Assembly: GCA_963969345.1 (NCBI GenBank)
Contig: OZ017770.1
Coordinates: 8,999,246 to 9,063,245 of the forward strand
DNA: 64,000 bases
Direction of reading: 5' to 3'
Origin: Turbatrix aceti
Lineage: Eukaryota > Nematoda > Chromadorea > Rhabditida > Panagrolaimidae
The notes beneath the pieces were generated by a model. It was not told the origin of the DNA, ran no database searches, and was given only the letters and a program-made list of their open reading frames with translations. Of the stretch, positions 23,106-33,988 are shown in pieces; within the stretch, counting starts at the first letter, position 1, and the number at the start of each line of letters is the position of its first letter. Made by a program: the position numbers and the translations under genes.

Positions 23106-23439
23106 TAGAGTTCGGGGGTGAAGCCGGGGGTGGCCCCCCGACCCCCGCCCCCGACCATTTGTGACCCCCGTCGGGGAGTAAAACCCCCGCCCCCGACAAT
23201 GAGCAAAATTTAGCGTTAAACGCGGAAAAACGTTCAAAAACAACACAAATAGGCAAAAAACAGAGCAAAATACGAAAAATTTGTTCAAAATATGCCTCGG
23301 TTTTCGTTTTAGGATAAAATTGACACTTTTTTTTCTTCTTTTTCATAGGACTCGGGGGCAATTACCCCCGTCCCCGACACCTCTGCCCCCGACTACCCCC
23401 GTCCCCGACCCGATACGGGGGGGGGGGGTTCGAACCCTA
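23106..23439. mobile_element. hAT-type MITE inserted in a family flank, 334 bp
   Basis: The ends are TAGAGTTCG... and ...CGAACCCTA, inverted with respect to each other (TAG-GTTCG). The element is flanked by an 8-bp direct repeat CCGTCCTT (23098-23105 and 23440-23447). Other family copies have a single CCGTCCTT at the homologous site, so the empty site is visible within the same window. Both arms carry runs of CCCCCGAC/GTCGGGGG; the centre is AT-rich. No protein is encoded. Confidence 0.88.
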
Positions 23440-23582
23440 CCGTCCTTCTAGTTGTTACATCCCTTCCAACAACAACACGATTGTCAAACACTGTTTTATT
23501 ATAAAGTGTTGTGCATAATCACTCAACGTTGACAAAGCGAGCGATGAGTATTAATAAAAACGAGCGAAGAAATTTAAAAATC

Positions 23583-24739
23583 TTAGAAGCGCTTTTCGTC
23601 GTTCGACCAAATATCAAAGCGGTCTTTGTGAGGGTTGAAAAAGTTATACAATACCTGATCAGCAGTGGATGACGATGCAGCCGATGCAGAAGTGCGAAAA
23701 CCTGTGAGACCGCTGTTCATCGCGTTGTTCTGCGACTCAAAGACAACGCTCGTCTTTGGCACGTAGTTGGGAGGACGAACGCCGATCGGCAAGACGGGGT
23801 TTGACATCGGCATGACGGCCGGGGACGATGCTGTGGCAGATCCGAGATGGTTGACGCCTTGGTAGGAAAGTCCTGGGGATGGTGTGAACTGCAAAGGCTG
23901 TGGTGGCGGCGAGTTTGGGATGCGAAGAAGCTTGGGAAATGGTGGCGGCGGCGGAACGACGAACTTGTCCAGCGAGAAGAGGGACGTGCCATTCTTGAGC
24001 TCGTTCACCATTTGTTGATGGTTGTCGCGGGTGCCTTGGATCAGGTTTTCGACTCCATCGAGCGTACTCTTCAAGATATCAGCGTTCTTGATCATGATCT
24101 CGCGGTCAACCATCAAAGTGTACGGAAGACGGAAGAGAGAGTCTTCAATTTTCTTGATTTCGAGCAGGCAATAACTCCGGAAGCCCTCCAAGTTACGGAT
24201 GCCAAGGTCGAGATTGATGTTCAGCAGAGATATTTCTGCGTTGGAAGCACGCTCTTTTTCGTCTTTGATCGCAGCAGCATGGCTCTCGCGCTCGGTTGAC
24301 AACTGAGATTCGGCCCGACGCGTCGAATCCCGTGCTTCATCAGAAAGACTCTTGAGGGATTTCCGGGTTTCATCCAGAATACTCTTGGTGGATTTCAAAT
24401 CACTTTGGAGAGCCTTTACATTGCATTTTGCCTCTTTGATTGATTGTCGCTGTTGGTTGATCGCGTTTTGCAGGTCGGCAATTTGCTTGTTGGCTTTCTG
24501 CAGGGTCTTATTGAGCTCACTGTTCTCGCGTCTGACTTCGCCGATCTCAGCAATCCGGAGCTCCATCGCGTTCAGCCTTTCTTCCATCAAGCGCATCGTT
24601 GCCTCAGTGTGACTCGCATTCTCCTGAGAAGATCCACCTCCATCCTGAAAAAACACACACATGCAGTTTGAAAGTTTTCATAAAAAGTACTTACCTGGCT
24701 GATTTCATCGGTCGATGGCACGTTTGCGGCAGTCAGAGA
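23583..24739 (-). pseudogene. Coiled-coil family copy 5b (first exons deleted)
   Basis: The third exon (24644-23583) is open and complete from DGGGSSQENAS to DEKRF. Only the last 45 bp of exon 2 remain (24739-24695); at 24739 the sequence jumps into family 5'-flank DNA, so exon 1, the first intron and most of exon 2 are gone. The acceptor region of exon 3 also has a small deletion relative to copies 1 and 4. If transcribed, a protein could start only at internal codons. Probably a pseudogene, although the large exon shows no disabling change. Confidence 0.65.
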
Positions 24740-25141
24740 ATGCACATGCTTGTACGCACTAACTTCGACAAGGACAACGAACAAGCATGTGTGGTGCGTT
24801 TTCCTGCACTTGCGCGGGAAACTGCCGACCTGAAATTGGCTTGCCGCGCGCTGTGCTGCGCACAACCGGTACCGACACAGAACTGCACTCTCAGTCTCAC
24901 TCAAAAAAACTCAGGTAAAGCTATTAGACGCTTGTTATTAGACACATACAAAAAATTAGTGTCAAATGTGCTCAAATGCGCAATTTTTTGTATGACCAGT
25001 ACTTGAGTCGTGATTGTTTTTATACTGCCCTACAGTTTTTTTTATTTTACACTGTTTTCTTCAAAACAATTTGTTGACAACACGTTTAAATACAACGCGT
25101 ATATAAATAGTTTTTTCTAAAAAAAAATTCGATTTCAGATA

Positions 25142-25351
25142 ATGCATTTCGGAAATGATGATGATATCAAGCTGCCTCAAGACGACATCGAGTGCGCTTC
25201 AGTTCTTTTTGATAAGAAACAACCGTTTTTCTCGCTGGCTTCAAGCCAGAATGTTCGCATTCCGTTGACCTTTATCTCGGCTTTCGTGACGCTGCTCCTG
25301 ATTTTCCAGTTCTTGAAAGTGCTTGCAGAAAGCTACCCCAACGTCGCTTGA
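25142..25351 (+). CDS. Small single-span membrane protein (69 aa)
   Basis: A 69-residue frame with an acidic N-terminal half (GNDDDIKLPQDDIE) and one strong hydrophobic segment (residues about 43-60: FISAFVTLLLIFQFL). Residues after the helix are few (KVLAESYPNVA). TTTCAG lies 3 bases before the ATG (CAG then ATA ATG), which is where a spliced-leader or 5'-UTR intron acceptor would be. The family is not recognised. A tail-anchored or type II topology is possible. Coding status rests on composition and the acceptor only. Confidence 0.55.
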   Translation: MHFGNDDDIKLPQDDIECASVLFDKKQPFFSLASSQNVRIPLTFISAFVTLLLIFQFLKVLAESYPNVA

Positions 25352-26377
25352 TTCCAAAATAGATTTTTGGCATTCCACGCTGTCAAACAACGCCGCCTAG
25401 CTTCTCATGTACATACAAGCACTGTAAGCTTGACTTCCTGAAAGCATTAGCGTTGTACATAATACTTCGATTCAATCGTTTTTTTTGTTAATTTGAATTT
25501 GCGAATGAAGAGATTCATAAGTTACGATTTTATTTCCGTTTTCGAGTGTCCGATGATTTTGAGGTGTTATGAAGTTATCCGTAGAATTCAGAATTTGTTT
25601 TACCTTTGTTTATTTGTCACAAAAAGAACACAGTACGCACGGTACTGGCTCGCGTATCCTGGTTCGTTAGTGCATCTCAGACCCCTGTCTTTTCGAAAAC
25701 AGTCATCATCAGATTCCATATCATTCACGAGACTTTTTCTTTATCCCAAATAGGAATCGGATGCCACGAAAAGGTTCAAGCGTTCGGAACTTTATAAAAT
25801 GTATAAAAAATACGCTTTATACATTTTGGCTGTAAAACGTACATACAATTTCTGATGCTCTTACTATAAAACGGTAAGAGCATCAGAGATGTTTCGCGGG
25901 AGCTTAGATGCAATGGCTCCGTTTGGCGGCTTCTTCATTTTGGCAGGCTCGCTGTGTCAGAAAGAAAGACCTGCCTGCCAGTCCTCTGACTCTCGCCCGC
26001 TGTCAGCTGGAGGTAGAACTAAGTGCGGGCGAAACGTATGTATTTATCAGTAAGTCGGTTTTTTGTTGACTCGATTGATAAAAGCAAATAACTACTATCA
26101 ATCACGCCATACAGATGTTTTAAAATTTTTTTGGCAAAAATACATGTGTCTTTGTCAGAAAGTAAACTGAAAAAAAAAATTGTTTGGCGGGAACACATTG
26201 TATTCTAATTAGCTGCTTAGTGTTCTCCGTAGCGTTGTTTGCAAATATTTATCTGCGCGTTCTTCTGATTTGTAGTGCCCGTCTCTCTTTCTCTCGATTT
26301 TATCGCGTGGTGATTTCTCGTTGCAGATATTATCTACAATTTGAATGTTCTGATTCCCAACTTTTTCAGCCAGCGCG
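25352..26377. other. Intergenic with two adjacent hairpins
   Basis: No supported gene. Hairpins occur at 25796-25827 and 25851-25887 (described separately). Confidence 0.45.
25796..25887. repeat. Two tandem perfect hairpins
   Basis: The first has AAAATGTATAAA, an 8-nt loop, and its exact reverse complement (25796-25827). The second has TCTGATGCTCTTAC, a 9-nt loop, and its exact reverse complement (25851-25887). Two independent perfect stems within 92 bp are unlikely by chance. Function unknown. Confidence 0.7.
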
Positions 26378-28448
26378 ATGACATCGACCGCCGGTCCTGA
26401 TTCGGATCCTGCGGATCTTTCGCCGATGCCTAATTGTGCTGAGTTTTCTTACTTCGATTCACTCGTATCATTCATTACATGAATTAAATTTACATTTTTT
26501 TCAGTGTCTCAAACCGTCGTTGAAAACCGTCGACCCAAGGCCGGCTCGGAAGACAGCAGCGAACACGATCAAGGCAAAAACCCCATCGAGGCGTACGGCG
26601 ACTCCGATCAAATGGGATTGCTGAACGACAATGCTGCAGTAACAACGACGGCTACCGCGGCCACGGCAACCACGACAACTACTACCACGAGCAGCTCGCG
26701 CGGAGGATCCAGCCAGTCGCAGCCGACTCCACCTCTCGAGGTGAGTATTTTTATGGAAATTTGGAAATTGAAAATTATTTTGATTGGGTTTTCAGTTCAT
26801 TGGTGACGATGACTTAGGTCGGATGCTTTCTCTTTGGCTTGACGAAGTAGCAGACACCGATCCCGAGCGCACGATTCACGACCCATGTGATCTCAACGCG
26901 TGTCTTCACAAGCTGAGGAAGTTTACTCGCCACCTGAACATCAAGCTAGATTCCATCAGCCTGTCAGACAAGGCAGTCAGCTTGCTGGAATTGGTTGAGC
27001 TTCTTCAGCCATATATCGAATACAAGATTGATGTGGTGGACTTGACACACGCTATAGTGGCGAAGAGCGTGCGAAAATTTTCGGTTGACAGTATGTTTTG
27101 AATTTTTTTTATATTCCAGGCAAAATAAAAATTTTATAACTTTTTTTAGAATCACCTTCGAATGCGCTCAACTTCACGCCTGAACCGAAAGATCTCGAGA
27201 AGGACTTTGAAGACCTGATCCAGAAAAGCGCTGACTACATTGATCGTGAACTTGGTGCGCCTGAGGTCGTTTTTAAAAAAATCGAGTAAGTTCTTTTGAT
27301 TTTGCTGATTGCATTTTTATTACATGCTGTTTTTCAGCATCCTAAGGTTGAAGAAGAGTATAGTGAAGCGCTTCGACGACGATGCCAAGGATCTCCGCCG
27401 TGCTCTCGAGCGTGTCGATCAGCTTGAGAAGGCGAAGCAGAAGGATCTGGAAAAACTCCGCATGACCAATGAGAACGACCAACGGCAGATTTCCGAGCTC
27501 CTCAGGCAGAACAAAGAACTCCGACGTACGGTCAAGCGTCAGGACAGGCGAATCAAGGCTCTCGAACCCCAGGTCGCGGAACTCAATGACGTCCGTCACG
27601 AAAATGAACAGCTCAACAAGTCCCTGCAGGAAGCCAACAAGCAGGTTGCCGATCTCCAGAACACGATCAGTCGAGAACGGCAGTCATTCAGCAATTATCA
27701 GTCTCTTCAGAATGACCTGAAATCCACCAAGGGTCACCTGGATGAAGCACGGAATTCGACGCGCCGGGCTGAAGCTCAATTGTCGACCGAGCGCAAGAGT
27801 CATTCTGCCGCCATCAAGGCTGCGGAAAGACGTCATCGGGATGCAGAACGCACTTGGACGCACCATGCTCAAGCTCAATTGGCGACCGAGCGCGAAAGTC
27901 ATTCTGCCGCGATCAAAGCCGAAAAGGAGCGCGCCTGCAAGGCTGAAATATCTCAACTGGACGTTACTCTCGACTTTGGCATCCGTGCTTTGGAGCGCGC
28001 TCGAGATATCTGTATCGAGGAAATCGAGACCACTGAGGGACGTCTTCTGCCCGCTTTGGCGGTTCAGCGCGAAGTCATGATCAAGAACTACGCCATCTGG
28101 ACGACTACGCTTGATGAAGTCAAGAATCTGATCGAAAGCACCCGCAACAACCATCAACAGCTGGTAAATGATCTGAAGAAGGGCAAGTCCCTGGCCTCGC
28201 TCGACAAGTTCGTCGTTCCGCCGCCGCCACCATGCCCCAAGCTTCATCAGATCCCGACTCTGCCGCAACCCCAGCCTCAGCAGCGACCGATTTCGCCGAT
28301 CGGCCCAATTCGTCGTTCTCCGCAGCATCACATGTACTCTGCCTCGGCTGCTTCTGCTGTCCCGTCATTCAACGTTTTCACCCGCTCCGGATTCGACCAT
28401 TCTCAGCACGGGGATCTCGATGTGCTACGGTTCAACGACAATGGCTAA
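26378..28448 (+). CDS. Intact divergent relative of the coiled-coil/polyproline family
   Basis: Five exons (26378-26435, 26505-26740, 26796-27090, 27150-27285, 27338-28448) splice in frame to 611 residues from ATG to TAA. The N-terminus is low-complexity with a threonine run (about 80-105). A helical region of about 130 residues follows (LSLWLDEVADTDPERT, LLELVELLQPY), unlike anything in the copies. From about residue 245 a coiled coil begins that becomes similar to the copies at LNKSLQEANKQVADLQN, and similarity continues through REVMIKN, SLDKFVVPPPPPCPK and a Ser/Pro tail. TTTTTCAG lies 8 bases before the ATG, consistent with trans-splicing. The gene is probably a sister or the founder of the expanded copies. 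Molecular role unknown; oligomerisation through the coiled coil is likely. Confidence 0.85.
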
Positions 28449-28761
28449 GAAGTCACCTATCGCATCGGTTCCTACGACTGCGTCCGGCGAATGGATTACC
28501 TTTGATGCTTCTCTGGTATTGGCGGCGGTTAATAACTCACCATACTTTCTACTTATTTCTACTTCCTTTGGGATAAAATCCCCTCGACTCGCGTAGGTTA
28601 CGGGGGGAGCCAGGGACAAGAGTTGTAGGGAACAGAGTAAATTTTCCCCGACTTGCAGCTAAATTTTTGTTCAATCTCAGGAATGGGATCTTTCAGGGAC
28701 GGGGGTCGGGAGCTCTCCCCGGTCAACGAGGGGGGGGGGATTTAATTCATATACATACATA
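28449..28761. other. 3' region, no gene
   Basis: Nothing beyond the end of the preceding gene and a short G run (28731-28739). Confidence 0.4.
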
Positions 28762-29171
28762 CAGTGTTGTCGGTTCTGAAAATTTTTCGGGTACCCGAAC
28801 CGGAACCGAAATCCTGATTTTTCGGGTACCCGGAACCGGAACCGAAAATATATTTTTCGGGTACTCGGAACCGGAACCGTAAGTAGAAAATTCGGGTACC
28901 CGAACCGGAACTTTTCAAACCGCGTGCGAAACAAAATTTGAAGGATTTTCGTGTCAAAAGTGTTCAAAAAAAATTGCTTTGAATATGAACTTATAACTGA
29001 TTTCGAAGCGCTTTTTTTCACTCTGAGAGCTTGTTTTTGCCGTAATTTGAACTCATTTTTAAAATCCGGGTACCCGGAACCGGCATTTCGGGTACCCGGA
29101 ACCGGAACCGGGAATGATTTTTTCGGGTACCCGGAACCGGCCGGTTCCGGTCCGTTTACCCGACAACACTG
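28762..29171. mobile_element. hAT-type MITE (GGTACCCGAACCGG palindromic), 410 bp
   Basis: The termini are CAGTGTTGTCGG and the inverted CCGACAACACTG-type end. An 8-bp direct repeat CATACATA borders both sides, although the target is itself a (CATA)n tract, so the duplication is less certain than for the other two elements. The arms consist of repeated CGGGTACCCGAACCGGAACC modules; the centre is AT-rich. Related fragments lie at 9675-9945 and 36113-36290. Confidence 0.8.
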
Positions 29172-29783
29172 CATACATACTCTTCACTAGAAACCAATTA
29201 CAGTGAGAATTGGTACCGTGTCCGTCTTCTACCATCAACCAGCTGTGTGTCAGCTTCTTTTGTTTCGTTTCATTTTCATGCTTGTTGTCCTTGATTTACT
29301 TTGTCGTCCATTTTTATGGGTGTTGAATTTTGACTCTCTATCGTCGTTACTTTGTTTTTGCTATCCATCCTGCGGAGTAAATTGATTTAAAAAAAACAGT
29401 GTTTAATGAGTTGTGGTAATAGGGGAAACAGAAAATTCTAACGTCAATGTTCTGTATGCATGAATTTTTTGAGAACACTAATATATAAATTGTCTCACAA
29501 CGGTGTTGGAAATGCCTATTTTATTTTGCGTAATAACATATTACTATTTGAGAGGAAAAGTCTTCTGTGAGATTCGTTTTAAACTTTAAAATAAAAATTT
29601 TTACCGCATACATTATTGATATGACACCAGTCCTCTCTGTAAGGATGACTCGTTCAAATAAATGAAAAATTAATTTATTGTACTCCAAGTATTCCAGAAA
29701 AATACAAATAATTGGAGGTCACAACGTCCTTGTCGTGTCGGATCTGCTGGTGGCGTAGTGGCAGTGGAGGTGAAGAACACAAC
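29172..29783. other. Intergenic, no supported gene
   Basis: AT-rich; nothing recognisable. Confidence 0.4.
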
Positions 29784-30848
29784 AACTCCTTCGTACGGAG
29801 GATGACTGCTTCTTCGTGGATTTGTAGTTGGAAGTTTCCTAAAAACAAAATTTTATGATAACCTTTCTTTGGAAAAGAAACAACTGAATATTTCAAAAAC
29901 AAGTCATTAAAAATACGAAAGCAATCGCGAAAGTCGTGTCAATCAATGGCAGCGCAGTCCAAAATGCCCATGCTTGTACGCACTACCAAGGAGACAACAA
30001 GCAAGCATGTGTGGTGCGTTTTCCTAGACTTGCGCGGGAAGCTGCCGACCTGAAATTGGCTTGCCGCGCGCTGCACTGCGCATAACCGGTACCGACACAG
30101 AACTGCATTCCGCTGCGTGCCTTTCAGGCACACTAAAAAACACAGGTAAAGCGAGAGCAATTGGACGCTTGTTATTTGAGCGTATGGAAAATTAATGCCA
30201 AGCTTCTTCTGCCAGGCAATTTTTTGAACTACCAAAAACAAGAAAAAAATGATGTGCATTACAACTTTTCGGTAAACACATTTTGTTGTTTGTAATGGCA
30301 AAACGATTCATGTTGAAGGTTCACTCTCATCGTGGTCAAGATCTGACGGTTGATCTTGAAAACATTAGTATAATCAATTTTGACTCTCCCATCATTCTGG
30401 ATCACCAATAAACTGATATTCATTTACCCGCCAGAAGAGAAGCGGGGTCATCTCAGTTAGCAGTCAAAGTAAGGATGTGTCATTTGCGCGCAGGTAGAGG
30501 AATGCTGTTCAACGAGCACAATGCTTTTTCCGTTCGGTGCGATTGTCGCCAGACATTTGTCATAATTGGCACAGGAAAACAATAACAGTTGCATAAGTGC
30601 GCGAAAAAATGTGCAAGTTGAATAAAAGACAAAAAAGCTAATTATAATGCGGCAAGTTTTTCAAAATTGATCACTGCGATGCACCCTAACAAATATGCCC
30701 TTCCTTGCCTTCCTGACTGTTTTCCCTTGCCTGACAAATCAGAGTGGTGATGATGTTGCTGGCCGTTCTGGTCCGTATCCTACGACCACGAAATCAACGA
30801 GATTTAACTGCTGGAGATCCTAGAAAGTCATTTTGGCAAAATCCAGCT
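29784..30848 (-). repeat. Family copy 6: first exon plus 5' flank only
   Basis: On the minus strand this contains the complete 5' flank (30848 down to about 29845) and a piece of the first visible family exon (29845-29789), then breaks off. It matches 18840-19788 closely, ending at the same TTTTGGCAAAA...CCAGCT border. It carries no coiled-coil exon. Confidence 0.75.
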
Positions 30849-31384
30849 CGAGTGCCGCGGTATAAATAAAAAATATTTATTTAAGAAATTTTTTCATACA
30901 TATACATAGATGTCCGGGGGTCGAGAAGTCCTGGAGGCTTTTTACGCCTCCAGGACTTGATGTTGAAAACCAATTTTCAGTAAGCGTATTGATTTAATTG
31001 ATTTGAAATATTTTTTTACAACTCTGCTATTTAAAAGCATTGTAATTGTTGTGGCGTTATCAAAAAATTTCTTGAACATGGTAAAAAAAATTTTTATATT
31101 GCTGTTTTTTTAAACGATCTCAAATTTGTTTATTAAAATTTTATAAAAGTTCAAAAATGCAACGAAAAGTGTCTACTGCGGCGACTGAATTTATCTCAAA
31201 AGCCCGCAACTTTTCTGGATTTCAAATAACACAGAAAACAGAAACGATCGTTTGAGGTAAATACAGTTACTACAAGCTATGAATCAGAACACAGTTTGAG
31301 TAATCAACTGCAAATTTCGTTGATTTGAAAATTTGACATCATGAGTTCTTTTGTAAAATCATCCCCACCCCAAATAAAGTCCTG
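30849..31384. other. AT-rich spacer with a hairpin
   Basis: No gene. A 13-bp perfect stem lies at 30926-30958. Confidence 0.45.
30926..30958. repeat. Perfect hairpin; one arm recurs at 34.45 kb
   Basis: AAGTCCTGGAGGC, a 7-nt loop, then its exact reverse complement. The left arm with its lead-in TCGAGAAGTCCTGGA occurs again near 34448-34462, suggesting a dispersed element. Confidence 0.65.
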
Positions 31385-31833
31385 TCAGCACAGTGACATC
31401 CGAAAGTTTGACCACGGAGAAATATTCCATATCCTTCTCCCAAAGCAAAATACCCCAAACTTGTAAGCCGCCGAATTGTAGCAAAAATCATTTGTGACTC
31501 CACCACCAACGTCTTTCATTAACAGAACCCATGTTCTCTTTAGAAAGCCATTGATTCTATCATGTAGAGCGGATTCATAAACCGGCGTGCAGATGCATCT
31601 GCGGATGATGTTGTTGTAAGGGACCATCCAGAAAGCATGTTGTTCTTTGGTCCCAATCGCCTGTGCACATCGATGTCGAGTAGTCGATAACGTCGTTAAC
31701 TTTTTAATAGTGGCAATGGAATAAGCAAGCTGCGTTTGATCCCATTTTGTAAATGGGAAAAAGAGTAGTAAAAACAAAGGCAAAGGCAAAATCAGTAAAA
31801 AAAACTCACCGTCGAGAAATGATCACCGGTCAT
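31385..31833 (-). CDS. Possible two-exon orphan protein (about 122 aa)
   Basis: A candidate first exon (31833-31810, MTGDHFST) ends at a GTGAGT donor. An 80 bp intron ends in CGCAG, and the second exon (31729-31385) is open for 114 residues with six or more cysteines and motifs such as RHRCAQAIG and FGRRIWNISPW. A TATTTAG acceptor lies 2 bases before the ATG. No family is recognised. It could also be a chance frame or a decayed gene. Confidence 0.35.
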
Positions 31834-32274
31834 GCCTAAATATTGAAGAGAAAACAAAAGTGAAAGTGACACAGATTGCTGTGTTCGTCATCATCGTCAT
31901 CCTGCCTTCCTTCCTGGAGCTCGGTAGTGAGCAAATAGCAGCCGCTAGAGAGGCGTCTCCAGAGAGCTGCGATCCAATCTCTTGATTGATCCAAAGCAGC
32001 GGGAGAAGCGAAACACTTAGTAGAGGCGACAAATGATAAGCAGGGTATTATCCTGGTTCACAATTTCTGGCCGTGGTGGCAATGAGAACGTTGAACAGAT
32101 GCTTAAAGGTATCGCAAGAATGTCTGCTTCACGTAAACAATTGCTACGCAAAAGCAATGATATTTGGCAAGGTGTGCTCAACGTTAACACAAAATCGATC
32201 ATCAGTGTATATGTATGTATATTCGACACGCATCAAATTGGTGTTAACGTTGACTACTACCGGCTTCTACCACC

Positions 32275-32779
32275 ATGTATCCTATCAAACGCGGACTTGC
32301 CCCTCTTGAATGGGAAAAAGACAATCTTGTCGCCTTAGGCCATTACGAGAGAGCTATGCGACGCGTACTTGCACTCAAGGATGTAAGTTTTTTTTGTTGT
32401 TGTTTAATCCGTTTGATTGTTTTCAGGCTATGGATGACTTCGAGGCGAATCCCCCTCCTGCCGACTTTTGCTCGCATAATGTAAGTTTTTGTTTTTTTTG
32501 GAAATTGGCATTGTTTGGTTTTTGTTGGTTTCCAATAGTTATTTTTGTTCCTTACGTGTTTTATGTATTATGTTGTGTGTATTTTAGTTGAAGTCAACGG
32601 CGGACGACGTCGTCACTGTCGTCGAGACCGACGCTGAGCCTAAGCGCCTTACATTGCCCTTCCGGGAACCGCTCATTGAGGTCACTGAAGACTTTGTGTA
32701 CGTTTATTTTTCACTTTGAAGTAGACATTTTTCAAAATATGATTTTAGTCCACCTCCAGAGCCAGCTTGTGAGAACTAG
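32275..32779 (+). CDS. Orphan acidic small protein (100 aa)
   Basis: Four exons (32275-32382, 32427-32480, 32588-32697, 32749-32779) with clean GTAAG/TTTCAG sites join without a break. The N-terminus has PIKRGLAPLEWEKDN and YERAMRRVL; the middle has FEANPPPADF; the end is acidic with TEDFVPPPEP. No signal peptide, membrane segment or known domain is visible. The consistent phases over three short introns argue for a real gene. The family is not recognised. Confidence 0.6.
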
Positions 32780-33453
32780 CTTCGGCGTCAACCTTTTGCC
32801 TGTTCTTTTCTTCGGGTCGGTAGGGTGACGTTTACGTTCATTTCTGCTTACCACGACGACTGCCAACATTATCCTTGCTTTTAACTTTTACAAAATAAAT
32901 GGTACGTTTCGAAAATGTGTTTCATCTGGTTTGGGATACGGCGCAGGGAAACACCGGTTGCTAAAGTTGACTAGCGGAAATTTTTTGTCAAATCTTGCAA
33001 TTACCTAAGAACACTGTGCATGCTATTTATGATTACACGGTGTCAAAATAAGTGGCCTTGTATTCCAGCATCGGCTGCGAACATCGAGTTCAACAAAAAA
33101 TTAACTGCAACCTCTGCTCACAATCGCGCAAAACACGTGCATGCATCTGCGTTAAAAAATCGATCGAGTAGGAATAAATTAATTTGACATCAACTGCTTT
33201 GAAGAACACCTAAAAAATTCAAATTTTTAATTACAGAAAAATTGTATCATGTTTTTTTAAAAGCAGTGTGAAAGTCAAACACATTTTTCTACTGTCACTT
33301 TCGGGAGTGGGGGGGGGTAGCTTTTTGCTTAGAGGGTATAAGGAACGTTGACCATAAGGCCTTTCACCAGTAGGGCTTTCCACCATAGGAACGGCAACCA
33401 CATGGGCCTTTTGCCATATAGAATACTCCCCATAGGAACGAATTTATGGAGCA
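32780..33453. other. Intergenic, no supported gene
   Basis: AT-rich, with a GGGGGGGG run at 33308-33316. No gene is visible. Confidence 0.4.
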
Positions 33454-33988
33454 ATGGTAAAACGCGCACTTCCTGCTCATGATTTGCGCTGTTGCCAAGA
33501 GACAACCGCTTTTCACCGTCGCCAGGACATTCTGAAGTACCAGCGCGAGTGCTTGGGTGAGGAACCAGAAGACGATACCGTTCCACGTCGCCTGGCCAAA
33601 GACTGCGTCTTATTTGTCTATCCGTCACACCTGGGCACCGTGGATGTGTTCCGCGCGTGCGGGTTCACGGTCATCGATCACCGAGATCTCAACTGTGATC
33701 CGGCAAAGCCAAGGGTGCGTCAAGTCGAGGAACTGCTGCAGACGATTGAAAATTTTCCCTTTACCACTGCCAACAAATTTCTCGTTGTCAACCCAGTAAG
33801 TTTTTTTATACATACATAAATAGTACATCACATACATTTGTCACTAGTAACAAATTTTTTTTCAGTCAGTATGTTTCTACAACTCTTTCTTGCCTGCTGG
33901 TAATATTATCCGTGTCCAGCCATCATCAGAAAAATCTGATGTTGTCATAAAGCTTCTCGCAGCGCCTCGAAACGTAATAATCGTTTGA
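33454..33988 (+). CDS. Orphan two-exon protein (154 aa)
   Basis: Exons 33454-33795 and 33866-33988 are joined in phase 0 across a 70 bp intron. The start follows an upstream short frame that stops at TAA before it. Notable segments are RRQDILKYQRECLGEE, a mixed alpha/beta-looking core (CVLFVYPSHLGTVDVFRACGF... written only in part) and a terminal hydrophobic RNVIIV. No domain is recognised and no signal peptide is seen. Confidence 0.5.

Noticed and set aside
23421..23439. tRNA T-loop-like GGGTTCGAACCC
   Set aside because: It is the terminal repeat of a MITE; no cloverleaf can be built around it.
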